Counted from the first letter of the stretch, positions 17,765 through 27,951 are shown. The stretch is 64,000 bases of DNA from Hyphomicrobium_A sp963722495 (GCA_963722495.1 CAVRND010000021.1:186001-250000), one strand, 5' to 3'. The notes: generated by a model from the letters alone, not told the origin. A program made the numbers and translations.

Positions 17765-20189
17765 TTGTCTAAGCGTAATAGATCCGTCGGCGTTTCGCCG
17801 CACGGGAAGAGTGAGCGTGCGCCACTCGGTCGTGTATCGTTCGGCATCGCCACCGCGATGGCCGCCAGTGCCGCCGGTTTTGGCGCGCAAGCCCAGGAAG
17901 CCGCGAAGCCGGAAGCAAACGTTCCGCTTCCGCCGTTGGAAGTGACGACGCAGAAGGCCAATCCGAAGGCGAAAGCCAAGGCGAAGAAGTCGACGCCCAG
18001 CACGTCGACCGCCGCTGCCCGTCCCGCATCGCCGACGCCGGCGCGCGGCTTCACCCGCTGCCGCCACGGCAGCGCAGACAGAGGCATTCACGCCCGCGCG
18101 CGGCAACTCGCTCCAGGCCGGAACCGGCATCGGTCGCCTGCCCGGGTACGATGCAGGAAACGCCGCAGGTCGTCAACGTCGTTCCGCAGGCGACAGCTGA
18201 AGCAGCAGAACACACCACCGTCGACCAGGCGCTGCGCACCGTCCCCGGTGTGACGGTCGCCATCGGCGAAGGCGGCGGCGGCTTCAACGGCGACCAGTTC
18301 CGCATCCGCGGCTTCGAGGCCAAGGGCGATCTCTACATCGACGGCCTGCGCGACTTCGGCGTCTACGTGCGCGACAGCTTCGCGACCGAGGAAGTCCAGG
18401 TCCTGAAGGGGCCGTCGTCGGAGAGCTTCGGTGCCGGGCACCGACGGGCGGCGTCATCAACCTGCGCAGAAGTCGGCGCACCTCGGCGATTCCGCCAGCG
18501 ATGGACTTTAGCGTCGGCACGGGCCGCTGTATCGCTCGACCGTCGACATCAACAAGCAGATCGACAGCACCACGGCCATGCGCGCGGTCGATGCATGTGG
18601 CACGATCAGGACGTTCGTCGATCGCGACCACGTCGAGTCGAACCGCTGGGGCTTCCTCGGCTCGCTCGGCTTCGGTCTCGGCACCGACACTACTTGGATC
18701 GTCAACTATCTGCATCAGACGGCGAGACGCACGCCGGACTACGGCGTGCCGAATGTGATTCCGCCCGGCCAGACGCGCGGTGCGCCGATCACGGAGTTTG
18801 GCGTCGCCCGCTCGACCTTCTACGGCAAGGCGTCCGATCACGACGAGACCGACGTCGACATCGATCACGTCGCGATTGCAGAGCCGTGTTAATAGTCAGC
18901 TCACGTTCTACAACGACACGCGCCTCGCGTTCTACACGCGTGACTTCGCCACCACCGTTCCGGGCTGTACGCTGGCATCGTGCCGACCGAGCTTCTTTGC
19001 CGGACGGCAATCCGAACATTTCCTTCGGCGGTGGCAAACCCGACCTTCGATCAGCAGTCGTGGGGCTTCCAGAACGTCGCAAGCGGCGTTGCCACGCTGA
19101 ATATCGGCGGGTTCAAGCATGAGGCTGTGGCGGGTATCGACATCTTCTATCAGGAAGATGATCGGCCCGGTTATATCCAATCAGGAAAACCGACGACCGT
19201 TACGGGTACGGGCGTTCGCAACCCCGATACGACTTACTATCAGTACTATCCGATGGTGCGCAGCCCGGCCGCCGATCGCTTCAGCGATGGGACGGAAATC
19301 GGACTCTTCGCCAGCGACCGGATGTGGCTGACCCCGGAGTGGTCGGTGCTCGGCGGCATTCGCTGGACGGACTTCGAGTACAACTTTGCGCAGCCAAACG
19401 CCGTCGCCGGCCTTCGATGGCACCTCGCAGGGCAACTATTGGAGCCCGAAGGTCAGCGTCATCTGGGAGCCGAGCAAGTCCGAGACCTACTATTTGTCGT
19501 GGGCGCGAGCCGCTTCGCCGGTCGGCCAGTTCGTCACCAACTCTCTGAACCCGCTGTCGGCGACCGTTCCGCGCAATGAGGTGGAAGAGAACGAGAGCTG
19601 GGAGGCGGGCGCCAAGTGGAGCATCCTTAATGGTCGGCTCGGCCTCGCGGCTGCGGTCTTCCAGGTAGAGAAGAATGGCGTGGTCGTTGCCAACCCCGAC
19701 AATCCAGGAACCGTCATTGCGACAGGCGAGACCCAGCGCGTTCGCGGTGTCGAGTTTGGTGTCACCGGCCAGCTGACCAAGGCCTGGATCATGAATGTCG
19801 GCTACACGTACCTCGACAGCGAGATCACGAGCACGCTGACGGGCGCCAACGTTGGAAACGAGATCGGCGGCGTTCCCGAGAACTCGGTCACTGTGTGGAC
19901 ATCCTACAATCTGTCAGAGAGCCTCATATCCGGCCCGGGTAAGTGGACCATCGCTGGCGGCATCGTCTACCAGCAGGATATGTTCTCCGTGAACAACAGC
20001 GCTAACCAGTACATCATCCCGTACACCTTCAGCCTCGACGGACTTGTGTCCTATGAGCTCGACGGATGGCGCCTTGCTGCCAACGGCTACAACCTCACCG
20101 ACCGGCTGAACTACGACTCTTCGTTCAACAACCGCGCCATCCCGTCGCCGGGACGCTCGGTGCTGTTCACGGTCGGCAAGAAGTTCTAA
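17765..20189 (+). pseudogene. TonB-dependent siderophore receptor (Fiu/PiuA-like), several frameshifts
   Basis: Outer-membrane gated channel that imports ferric siderophores with TonB energy. The start is TTG at 17765 with GGGGG upstream, giving a signal region ending AQA-Q and then a long Ala/Pro/Lys linker. The plug domain is clear from 18151: ETPQVVNVVPQ, TVDQALRTVPGVTVAIGEGG, FRIRGFEAKGDLYIDGLRD and VEVLKGPSS-like EEVQVLKGPSSESFGAG. Its next motif, T-G-G-V-I-N-L, is reached after a frame change near 18440. The barrel is scattered over frames until about 19386, after which it is clean: SPKVSVIWEPSKSETYYLSWA ... and the end GRSVLFTVGKKF with terminal Phe. Corrected length is about 800. The adjacent PKHD dioxygenase is the standard partner of Fiu/PiuA-type catecholate receptors. 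Confidence 0.85.
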
Positions 20190-20226
20190 CTCGGCGTCAC
20201 TCCCGTCGCCGAACTCGACGCAACTT

Positions 20227-20258
20227 GGCAGGAGGGCCCCCCGCCCTCCTGCCCCTTT
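20227..20258 (+). terminator. Strong hairpin between receptor gene and dioxygenase gene
   Basis: GGCAGGAGGGC, loop of C residues, GCCCTCCTGCC followed by CCTTT. The stem is 11 bp and perfect; the T run is weak. It may be an attenuating terminator that lowers expression of the downstream operon relative to the receptor. Confidence 0.5.
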
Positions 20259-20280
20259 CGTTTGAAGGCTCATAGGAAGC

Positions 20281-20964
20281 ATGCTCGTCTCGATCCCCGA
20301 TCTGCTGACGCCCGAGGAAGTGCGCGAGGTGCGCAAGATCCTCGATGACAGCCTCTGGGTCGACGGCAAGGCGACGGCCGGCCAGCAGGCTGCTGTCGCG
20401 AAGTTCAACCTGCAGATCCCCGAAGGCTCGCCGCCCGCCATGCAGGCCGGCGACATCGTCCTGCGCGCCCTCGGCCGCAACCCGATCTTCCACTCGGCCG
20501 CGCTGCCGCTGCGCGTGCTGCCGCCGATGTTCAACCGCTACGACGTCGGCATGAAATTCGACGCCCACGTCGACGGCTCGATCCGCGCCATCCCCGGCAG
20601 CGGCATGCGCATGCGCGCCGACGTGTCCTCGACGCTGTTCCTCTCGCCCCCGGAAGAGTACGACGGCGGCGAGCTGCTGATCTCCGACACCTACGGCGAC
20701 CAGCGGGTCAAGCTGCCGGCCGGGCACATGGTCATTTACCCTTCCACGAGCCTGCATTCGGTCACGCCCATCACCCGCGGCAGCCGCTGGGCCTCGTTCT
20801 TCTGGAGCCAATCCATGATCAGGGATGACGGCCAGCGGGCGATGCTGTACGACCTCGACGTAGCCATTCGTAAGACCCGCGAGCTGCTGCCCGACGACAA
20901 TCCGGCGGTGGTCGGGCTGACCAGCCATTATCATAATCTTCTGCGTCGTTGGGCCGAGCTGTGA
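20281..20964 (+). CDS. piuC: PKHD-type Fe(II)/2-oxoglutarate dioxygenase (PiuC/YbiX)
   Basis: Cytosolic iron-dependent hydroxylase of 227 residues, the usual PiuC/YbiX size. The 2-His-1-Asp triad is visible: H-x-D in FDAHVDGSIR (near residue 97) and the distal His in STSLHSVTPITRGSRW (near residue 158), with the Arg of the latter block binding 2-oxoglutarate. Other family blocks are FNLQIPEGSPPAMQAGD, MFNRYDVGMKF, LFLSPPEEYDGGELLI and the end TSHYHNLLRRWAEL. It follows the siderophore receptor and precedes Sel1, an order known from Pseudomonas and E. coli fiu-ybiX regions. The substrate is not established, though a siderophore or its product is suspected from context. Intact frame. Confidence 0.92.
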   Translation: MLVSIPDLLTPEEVREVRKILDDSLWVDGKATAGQQAAVAKFNLQIPEGSPPAMQAGDIVLRALGRNPIFHSAALPLRVLPPMFNRYDVGMKFDAHVDGSIRAIPGSGMRMRADVSSTLFLSPPEEYDGGELLISDTYGDQRVKLPAGHMVIYPSTSLHSVTPITRGSRWASFFWSQSMIRDDGQRAMLYDLDVAIRKTRELLPDDNPAVVGLTSHYHNLLRRWAEL

Positions 20965-20967
20965 GCC

Positions 20968-21780
20968 ATGTCGCCGCGCAATATCTACTTCCCGCTCTAC
21001 GTTCGCCAGACGGCGGAAGAGTTTCACGAGCGGCTCGCCAGCAGCCCTGAGTACGCCACGCGTTGGGCGCGCGAGGAAGCGGTGAAGGGCCGGCCCGAGG
21101 CGCAGCTCGCCTGGGGGCATATGCTGCTCAACGGTCATGGCACCGCGCGCGATCCCGAGGCCGCGTTCCGCTGGTTCAGCAACGCCGCGCGCGACGGCAC
21201 CGCCGAGGCGGTCAACATGGTCGGCCGCTGCTACGAGCGCGGCTGGGGCGTGCCCGTCGATGCGGCGGCTGCCGTGCGCTACTACCGCCGCGCCGCCGAC
21301 CAAGGCTACGACTGGGCGCAATACAATCTCGGCTGTCAGTACCTGCACGGGGCCGGCGTGCCGGTCGATCGGGTGCAGGCGCTGGCGCTGTTCGTGCGCG
21401 CCGCGCGCCGCGGCAACGAGAAGGCGATGAACAAGCTCGGCCGCTTTCGCGAGGAAGGCTGGCACGGCCGCCGTGAAGCTTTCCTCCGCGCGGCGCTGGT
21501 ACCAGCGGGCTGCAATGCGCGGCTGCTTCCGCGGCCAGTTTCACCTCGCGCGCTTCCTTGCCGACGAAGGCGACATCGACGGTGCCGTGCATTTGTTGAG
21601 CGCCTGTTGCGATACGGCGCCGCTCAGCTTCTGCCGCGAGGTCGGGGACCATGCTCGCCGCGCACGCCAACCCGCGCCTCGCCAGCGTCGGTCGCGAAGC
21701 ACTGGCGCGCGCCGACAGCTTGGTGCCCGCCTCGGCCGCCGACGCTGGCGGCCACGGCGCTCGTCACGCGCGGCGAATGA
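20968..21780 (+). pseudogene. Sel1-repeat (TPR-like) protein, frameshifted C-terminal half
   Basis: Tandem Sel1-like repeats, expected to act as a protein-interaction scaffold. Repeats are seen at PEAQLAWGHMLLNGHGTARDP, AEAVNMVGRCYERGWGVPVD, DWAQYNLGCQYLHGAGVPVD and EKAMNKLGRFREEGW, each followed by an A-x-x-x-Y/F helix. A frame change near 21470 continues with SARRWYQRAAMRGCFRGQFHLARFL, and another near 21650 with LAAHANPRLASVGREALARAD. The likely stop at 21778-21780 overlaps the next gene's ATG (ATGA), which supports this end. The same gene commonly sits between PiuC-like and PepSY genes in iron operons. No signal peptide, so probably cytosolic. Confidence 0.78.
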
Positions 21781-22393
21781 TGTCGGATCCGGGGGTACGC
21801 GCATTTTGGCTCAAGCACCTGCACCGGTGGCACTGGATCAGCGCGGGGCTGTGCCTCGTCGGCATGCTGCTGTTCGCGGTGACCGGCATCACGCTCAATC
21901 ACGCCGGCAGCATCGAAGCCAAGCCGCAGGTGACGAGCCGCGAGGCGCAGCTGCCCGAGGCGCTGCTGAAATCGCTGCCGGCCGGCGAGCAGAGCGGCGC
22001 CCTTGCCGGCCGATGTGCGCCGCTGGATCGCCGACAACGTTTCCGTGCCGATCGACGAGCGCAAGGTCGAATGGCAGAAGCGCGAGATCTACGTCTCGCT
22101 GCCGCGCCCGGGCGGCGACGCGTGGCTGACCATCGATCGCGCAGAGCGGCGACATCGAGTACGAGCTCACCGACCGCGGCTGGGTCTCCTACCTCAACGA
22201 CCTGCACAAGGGCCGCAACACCGGCGCTGATGTGGAGCCTGTTCATCGACGTCTTCGCGGTCGCCTGCCTGGTGTTCTGCATCACCGGGCTGTGCCTGCT
22301 GCAGTTTCACTCCGCGCGCCGTCCGGCGACGTGGCCCGTCGTCGGCCTCGGGATCGTCATCCCGTCGTGCTGCTCTTGCTGTTCGTGCATTAA
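21777..22393 (+). pseudogene. PepSY-associated transmembrane helix protein, frameshifted
   Basis: Inner-membrane protein with two hydrophobic helices flanking a periplasmic PepSY-like domain, about 205 residues after correction. The first helix, WISAGLCLVGMLLFAVTGITLNH, follows a His-rich HLHRWHW segment. The periplasmic part reads ALPADVRRWIADNVSVPIDERK in a second frame. SGDIEYELTDRGWVSYLNDLHKG follows, with the L-H-K-G typical of the family. The second helix, LMWSLFIDVFAVACLVFCITG, then leads to a third hydrophobic end, IVIPVVLLLLFVH. Three or four indels are needed. The conserved His residues near the helices could bind heme or contact an electron carrier; this is family-level knowledge. 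The start overlaps the Sel1 stop, indicating coupling. Confidence 0.75.
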
Positions 22394-22406
22394 CAGAGGT
22401 CAACTG

Positions 22407-22935
22407 ATGCGCAGACTAGTCACTCTCGGCATCTCCGGCGTGCTCGCCGGCCCGCTGCTCAGCGGGCAATCGCTGGCCGCCGAGCATGACGGTCACCATC
22501 GAGGTGCCCAAGCTCGACGTCGCCGAGTATCACCGCCGTACGTCGCGGCGTGGATCGAGGGCGCCGACGGCACCGTCGCCGCCAACTTGAACGTCTGGTA
22601 CGACCTCAAGCAGGAGGACAAGAAGGGCAACAAGTGGCTGAAGGACATGCGCCAGTGGTGGCGCCGTGCCGGCCGCGATCTCGACATGCCGGTCGACGGC
22701 CTCTCCAGCGCGACGCGCCCCGCCGGCAAGCACGCGCTCGATTTCGATGCCGCCACGGCGCCGCTCGCCACTCTGCAAGCCGGGCGAATACGAGCTCGTC
22801 GTCGAAGCCGCGCGCGAGGTCGGCGGCCGCGAGATCCTGCGCATTCCGTTCAAGTGGCCGGCCGCCGCCGCCGTCTCGGGCTCTGCCAAAGGCAAGGAAG
22901 AGCTCGGCGAAGTCGCACTGCAGATCAAGCCTTAA
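22407..22935 (+). pseudogene. DUF2271 periplasmic protein with ApbE flavinylation motif
   Basis: Exported protein; signal peptide at residues 1-25 (ISGVLAGPLLSGQSLAAE). After a frame change near 22490 it continues MTVTIEVPKLDVAEYHRPYV, then YVAAWIEGADGTVAANLNVWYD, GNKWLKDMRQWWRRAGRD and MPVDGLSSATRPAGKH. D-G-L-S-S-A-T (22695-22715) matches the D-x-x-S/T-G/S-A-T motif to which ApbE attaches FMN through the Thr. Another frame change near 22780 leads to KPGEYELVVEAAREVGGREILRIPF and the end LGEVALQIKP. Corrected length is about 175. With apbE two genes on, it is predicted to be a flavinylated periplasmic redox protein. Confidence 0.82.
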
Positions 22936-22954
22936 GCTGGAACAGGATTGCCCC

Positions 22955-23932
22955 ATGAAAACGTCGCTCAAATGGATGGTGTTGCCGTTCTGCGTCGTGT
23001 CTCGCGTTGCCGGCTGACGCCCACCGCGCCTGGCTGATGCCGTCGGCCACGATTCTCTCCGACACGGGGTCTTGGATCACGGTCGATGCGGCCATCTCGG
23101 ACGCGCTGTTCTACTTCGATCACAACCCGATGCGCCTCGTCGGCGTCGGCGCCGATGCGCCGGGCGGCGAGCGTGGCCACGCGGTGCCGGCGGGCCGCCC
23201 CCGGCGCGCCCGCGGCAACCGGCGCGATGGCCGCTGCACGCCCGGTCCCGCAGGAGCGGGTCCTAGGCCCGAGCTCCCGGCGGCGGGGCACCACGCATGA
23301 TGCAGCGGCAGGAGATCAGCATCCTGGCGCCGGACGGCTCGAGCATCGCGCCGCAGAACGGCAGCATGGGCAAGTTCCGCTCGACCTTCGACGTGCCGCT
23401 GGAGAAGGCGGGCACCTACAAGCTGGCCGTCGTCGGCGGCGGCCTGTCGGCGTCCTACACGCTGGGCGGCGAGAAGAAGCGCTGGCGCGGCACCGCCGAG
23501 AGCCTGAAGAAGGACATTCCCGCGGATGCCAAGGACGTCGAGGTCACCGAGCAGCAGCGGCGGCTGGAGACGTTCGTGACCGCCGGCAAGCCCTCGACGG
23601 AGGTCCTCAAGCCGACCGGCAAGGGCCTCGAGCTCGATCCCGTCACGCACCCCAACGATCTGTTCGCCGGCGAGGCAGCGAAGTTTCGCCTGCTCATCGA
23701 CGGCCAGCCGGCAGCGGGCGCGCGCGTAACCGTCGTTCCGGGCGGCATCCGCTATCGCGACGGCATCAACGAGATCAAGACGACCACGGGTCCCGATGGC
23801 GTCGTCTCCATCACGTGGCCGGAGCCCGGCATGTACTGGATGGAAGCCGTGGTCGAGGACGGCAAGGCGCAGGTCGAGAACGCCAAGCGCCGCGCCAGCT
23901 ACTCGGCGACGCTCGAGGTGATGAAGCCTTGA
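22955..23932 (+). pseudogene. DUF4198 domain protein, frameshifted
   Basis: Periplasmic protein of the DUF4198 (NikM-like/CbiK-like) family, with an immunoglobulin-like fold suspected to bind metal or carrier. MKTSLKWMVLPFCVVS is the start of a signal peptide, which continues one frame over as LALPADAHRAWLMPSATILSDTG. The His of A-H-R at the mature N-terminus is the conserved metal-ligand position of the family. A low-complexity Ala/Arg/Pro stretch (about 23140-23290) precedes a clean C-terminal frame from 23297: ISILAPDGSSIAPQNGSMGKF, GTYKLAVVGGGLSASY, THPNDLFAGEAAKFRLLIDGQP, and the end SYSATLEVMKP. The stop overlaps the next ATG (TGATG). Confidence 0.78.
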
Positions 23933-24968
23933 TGCGCGCCGACACTCCCGCCAGGCGCGTCGCGGTTCCGCTGCACCTTTCGCAGCGGACCACGCGCGCG
24001 CCTGCGGGGGACGTCGTGCATGTCGCTGCACGGGATGACAATGGGCACGCGGTGGAGCGTCAAGCTCGCCGCGCCCGCCGCAGCACGGCTCGACGCGCTG
24101 CAGGCGGACATCGAGCGTACGCTCGACCGCATCGTGGCGGAGATGAGCACCTGGGAGACGGGCTCCGACATCAGCGCCTTCAATCGCGCGCCGGCAGGGT
24201 CGTGGCACGGGCTGCCGCGCAATTTCTTCCACGTGCTGGAATACGCGCTGAGCGTCGCGCGCGATACCGACGGCGCCTACGATCCGACCGTGTCGCCGCT
24301 GGTGGCGCTGTGGGGCTTTGGTGCCCACGCCTCGGCGCCTGCGGTTCCCACGGACGATGCGATCGCCGCGGCGCGAGCACTGCGTCGGCTGGAACCGGCT
24401 CGTCCTCGATCCGTCGACCAAGGCGGCCAAGCAGCCGGGCGGCGCACGGCTCGATCTGTCGTCTGTCGCCAAGGGCTTTGCCGTCGACCAGCTGGCTGAG
24501 GTGCTGCGCGCTGCCGGCTGCGGCAATTTCCTGGTCGAGATCGGCGGCGAGTTGCGCGGCGAGGGCGTGAAGCCCGACGGCATGCCATGGTGGGTGGCGC
24601 TCGAACGCCCGCCTCGCTGGTAGGCGCGCAGGACACGCCACTGGCCGACGTCGTCGTCGCGCTCAACGGGCTGTCGGTCGCCACCTCCGGCAGCGCCGAG
24701 CATTTCTTCGATGCGAGCGGCCGCCGCTTCTCGCACACCATCGATCCGCGCACGGGTGCGCCCGTCGCGCACGGCCTCGTCTCCGTCACGGTCCTGCATC
24801 GCGAGTGCATGCACGCCGACGCGCTTGTCGACGGCGCTCACCGTGCTCGGACCCGACGACGGCATGGCGCATGCGCTGCGCATCGGGCTCGCGGCGCGCT
24901 TCGTCAGCGCCGGGCCGGACGGTCTGCGCGAGCGGCTGACGCCGCGCTTCGCCGCCATGCTGGCGTGA
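23932..24968 (+). pseudogene. apbE: FAD:protein FMN transferase (ApbE), frameshifted
   Basis: Transfers FMN from FAD to a Thr in target proteins, making a phosphoester bond. The start at 23932 is set by the TGATG overlap with the previous gene; the domain proper begins MSLHGMTMGTRWSVKL (24020), the T-M-G-T hallmark. It continues EMSTWETGSDISAFNRAP and TDGAYDPTVSPLVALWGFG. After a shift near 24390 comes LDLSSVAKGFAVDQLAEVL and FLVEIGGELRGEG, the FAD-binding and catalytic core. Another shift near 24620 leads to LNGLSVATSGSAEHFFDASGRRFSHTIDPRTG, with the conserved H-T-I-D-P-R-T-G. The end is RLTPRFAAMLA. No hydrophobic leader is visible in any frame of the first 30 codons. Its target is most likely the DUF2271 protein. 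Confidence 0.88.
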
Positions 24969-26588
24969 GGGTCAGGCGAGTGCGCAGCGTAACGGCATCG
25001 ACGATCGCGCTGACGCTGCTCGGCTCGTCGGCGCACGCGGCTTGGCTTGACGCGCTGCCGGCGGACCCCAGCCGCATCGTCGCGGCGGCTGTCGTCGCAT
25101 CATGCTATGTCGTCTTCGTCACGCTGGTGATGATGCGCCACGCGGCGCGTCGCGGACGCGCCACGCACGGCGAGAGTTGCCCACGACGACGCGCCGATGC
25201 TCGTCGCCTACGCCAGCCAGACGGGCTACGCCGAGGAGCTGGCGCGCACCACGTCGAAGGCGCTGCAGCAAAGCAACATCCCGGCGCGGGTGCTGTCGTT
25301 CTCCGATCTCGATGCGGCGGCGCTGGCGCGCGCGCAGACGGCGCTGTTCATCGTCTCGACCACGGGCGAGGGCGATCCGCCCGATCCCGCCGCGCGCTTC
25401 ATCCGCACCGTCATGAATTCGGGCGTCGAGCTCGCCGGCCTGCGCTACGGCGTGCTGGCGCTCGGCGATCGCAGCTTTACGCGCTTCTGCGCCTTCGGCG
25501 AAGCGGTCGATGACTGGCTGGCGACGCGCAGCGGCACGCGCATGTTCGAAGCCATCCGCGTGCACAACGGCGATCCCGCCGCGCTCAGCGCTTGGTGGCG
25601 CCGCGTCGAAGATATCGTCGGCGCACCTGTCGCGCTGCCCGAGCGCGCACCTGCCGGTGCCCCCTGGCGGCTGATCGCGCGCGCTCCCGCCAACCCCGGC
25701 AATCCGCGAGCACGCCGCGCACTACGTCTCGCTGGCGCCGATCGGGCCGCTGCCCGACTGGAAGCCTGGCGACGTCGCCATCATTCGTCCGCACAACGAC
25801 CCGGCCGAGGTCGCGCAGCTGTTGCAGCGCTTCGGCCTCGACGGCGAGCTGCAACTCGAGGGCGACGGCGGCATGCGTCCGCTGGCCGAGCACCTCAGCC
25901 GCAGCGCGCTGCCGCAATCGCCGGCAGGAGACGGCTGCGCTGGCGCGACTGTCGCCGGCGCTGCTGGCAAAATCACTGACGCCGCTGCCGGTCCGCGAGT
26001 ACTCCATCGCCTCGCTGCCGGCCGACAGGCGCATCGATCTGCTCATCCGCCAGTCGCGCCGCCCGGACGGGCGCCTCGGCCTTGCCTCGGGTTGGCTCAC
26101 CGCGCACGCGCCGCTCGGTGGCGCCGATCGAGGTCAGCGTGCGCGCCAACGCCGCCTTCCACCCGCCCGTGAACGAGCGGCCGATGATCCTCATCGGCAA
26201 TGGCACGGGCATCGCCGGGCTGCGCGTTCACCTCAAGGCGCGCGCCGCGGCCGGCACGACGCGCAACTGGCTGATCTTCGGGGAGCGCAGCGCGGCGAAC
26301 GATTTCTTCTATCGCGACGACATCGACAAGTGGCGCTGGAGCCGGGTGCTCGAGCGCGTCGACTTCGCCTTCTCGCGCGATCAGGCGCAGCGCAGATATG
26401 TGCAGGATCTCGTGCGCGCTCGCGGCGATGACATCCGTGCATGGGTCGAAGGGGGCGCCGCCATTTATGTCTGCGGCAGCCTGCGCGGCATGTCGACGGC
26501 GGTGACCGATGCGCTCACCGGCATCCTCGGCGCTGAACGACTGGAGCGGATGATCGAAGCGCGCCTCTACTGCCGCGATGTCTACTAG
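24965..26588 (+). pseudogene. Membrane-anchored sulfite reductase-type flavodoxin/NADPH reductase, frameshifted
   Basis: Diflavin oxidoreductase related to CysJ and NADPH-cytochrome reductases. The GTG start at 24965 overlaps the apbE stop (GTGA). Two hydrophobic stretches (STIALTLLGSSAHA and IVAAAVVASCYVVFVTLVMM) anchor it. After a frame change near 25190 the flavodoxin domain begins MLVAYASQTGYAEELARTT, with STTGEGDPPDPAARF and YGVLALGDRSF. Later frames give the FAD site VREYSIASLPADRRIDL (R-x-Y-S), then the NAD(P) site ILIGNGTGIAGLRVHLKA, LIFGERS, FFYRDDI, and the end YVCGSLRGMSTAV. Corrected length is about 535. It could feed NADPH electrons through the PepSY protein to the periplasm. Confidence 0.83.
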
Positions 26589-26599
26589 GCCGCAGCGCG

Positions 26600-27419
26600 T
26601 CAGCGCTTGATGCGGAACTGGATCGGCAGCGACAGATTGATCGTGACGTTGGGCACGTCGGATGGCGGCGTCGGAAACGGGCTGGCGCGCTGCAGCACTT
26701 CGATCGCCTCCTGATCGAGCAGGTCGGAGCCGGAGCTCTTGTCGAGGTGGGACGACGATCACCTTACCCGAGCGGTCGATCGTGAACGACACGCCGGCGA
26801 CGCCCTCGTGTCCGTTCTTGCGCGCGTCGTGCGGATACTTTTTGTGCTTGTTGAGATGGAAGACGAGCGACTTTTGCCAGCTCATCGTCGCTTCCGACGG
26901 CTTGGAGGAAACGCCGGCCTTGGGCGCCGCCGGCTTCTCGGCGGGCGGGGCATCGACCGGCGGCGGCGCGCTCGTCTCCTGCGAGGCGACGGACGCCTGC
27001 GGGATGGCCTTCTGCTCGGGACGCGGGTCTTCCTTCACTTCCTCGGTCTCGACCTCCTCGATCGGGGTCTGCTTCTGGACCACGATCTCCGGCTCGGGAG
27101 CGAGCGGGGCTTCCTCGACCTTCGGCGTCTCGATCTCGGATTTTTCCTTGATCTCCTCGGTCGGAGCGACGGCGGCCGCGGCTTCCTCGGCACGCGGGCC
27201 GATGGCGAGGTTGAGCTTCTCGGTCGGCGGCGCTACCGGCACGGGTGCCAGCTCAAGCATGAAGGCGCCCGCCTCCTCGTCGCTGGACTCGTCCACGGGC
27301 CAGTTGATGAGGGCGATGGCGCCGGCTGCGGCGTGCATCGACACCATCATCGCCGCCGCCAGCATCCAGCGGCGGGCGCGCGCTCCCGCGCCTTCGAGGA
27401 ATTCGAGGTGGGCGCTCAT
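26600..27419 (-). pseudogene. tonB: TonB energy transducer, one frameshift
   Basis: Inner-membrane protein that spans the periplasm and drives outer-membrane receptors. It starts MSAHLEFLEGAGARARRWML at 27419. The N-terminal helix is AAAMMVSMHAAAGAIALINW, with the His characteristic of TonB helices. A long Pro/Glu/Lys-rich spacer follows (residues about 60-180), then the C-terminal domain: WQKSLVFHLNKHKKYPHDARK, GVAGVSFTIDRSGKVIVV. One missing base near 26750 shifts the frame; the other frame gives HLDKSSGSDLLDQEAIEVL and the end NLSLPIQFRIKR. The order exbB-exbD-tonB and convergence on the receptor operon mark it as the energy source of that uptake system. Confidence 0.88.
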
Positions 27420-27942
27420 GGCGACGGCGTGGGCGACGGCGATGCGGCTCCGCTCGACGGGATAGCGGGCGGACGCCGAAGGTACGAAAGCACCGGGTGC
27501 GGCCGGCGTCGACGGAGCGCCTTGCACGGGCGGGCCTTCGAGGCCGACGAGCGCCACCTTGAGGTAGCCGGCGGCGCGCAGCGTATCCATCAGCCGCATC
27601 AGCTCGCCGTAGGGGACGGTTTTGTCGGCGCGCAGGAACAGCCGCTTGTTGCGGTCGCTGCTGGTCTGCGCGTCGAGCGCCGGGCCGAGGCCGCCCCACA
27701 GCACCATGTCGTTGCCGACGGCGAGCGAAAGGTCCGCCTTCAGCGTCACGTACAGCGGCTTGTCGGGTTTGGCGGCAGGCGCGGCCTGCCGACACGGGTA
27801 GCTCGACCGGGATATCGACCGTCGACAGGGGCGCCGCCACCATGAAGATGATGAGCAGCACCAGCATCACGTCGATGAAGGGCGTGACGTTGATCTCGTG
27901 CGTTTCCGAGATGTCGTCGCTGTCTTGCAGGCGGCTGGCCAT
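27416..27942 (-). pseudogene. exbD: ExbD biopolymer transport protein, frameshifted
   Basis: Proton-motor stator subunit. It starts MASRLQDSDDISETHEINVTP at 27942, followed by the single helix FIDVMLVLLIIFMVAAPL with the essential Asp. The periplasmic domain continues, one frame over, as LKADLSLAVGNDMVLWGG, RLFLRADKTVPYGELMRLMDTLRAAGYLKVALVG, typical of ExbD. The frame runs into tonB without a stop, so one further indel is needed; an ATGA overlap between the ExbD stop and the TonB start at 27416-27419 is the likely arrangement. Nine bases separate it from the exbB stop. Confidence 0.85.
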
Positions 27943-27951
27943 GGCCTACTC

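Noticed and set aside
26097..27749. A 550-residue open frame that looks like an ExbD-TonB fusion with a long tail
   Set aside because: It joins the end of exbD, all of tonB and antisense of the flavodoxin reductase. The ATGA overlap and the correct TonB end in another frame show separate genes and indels.
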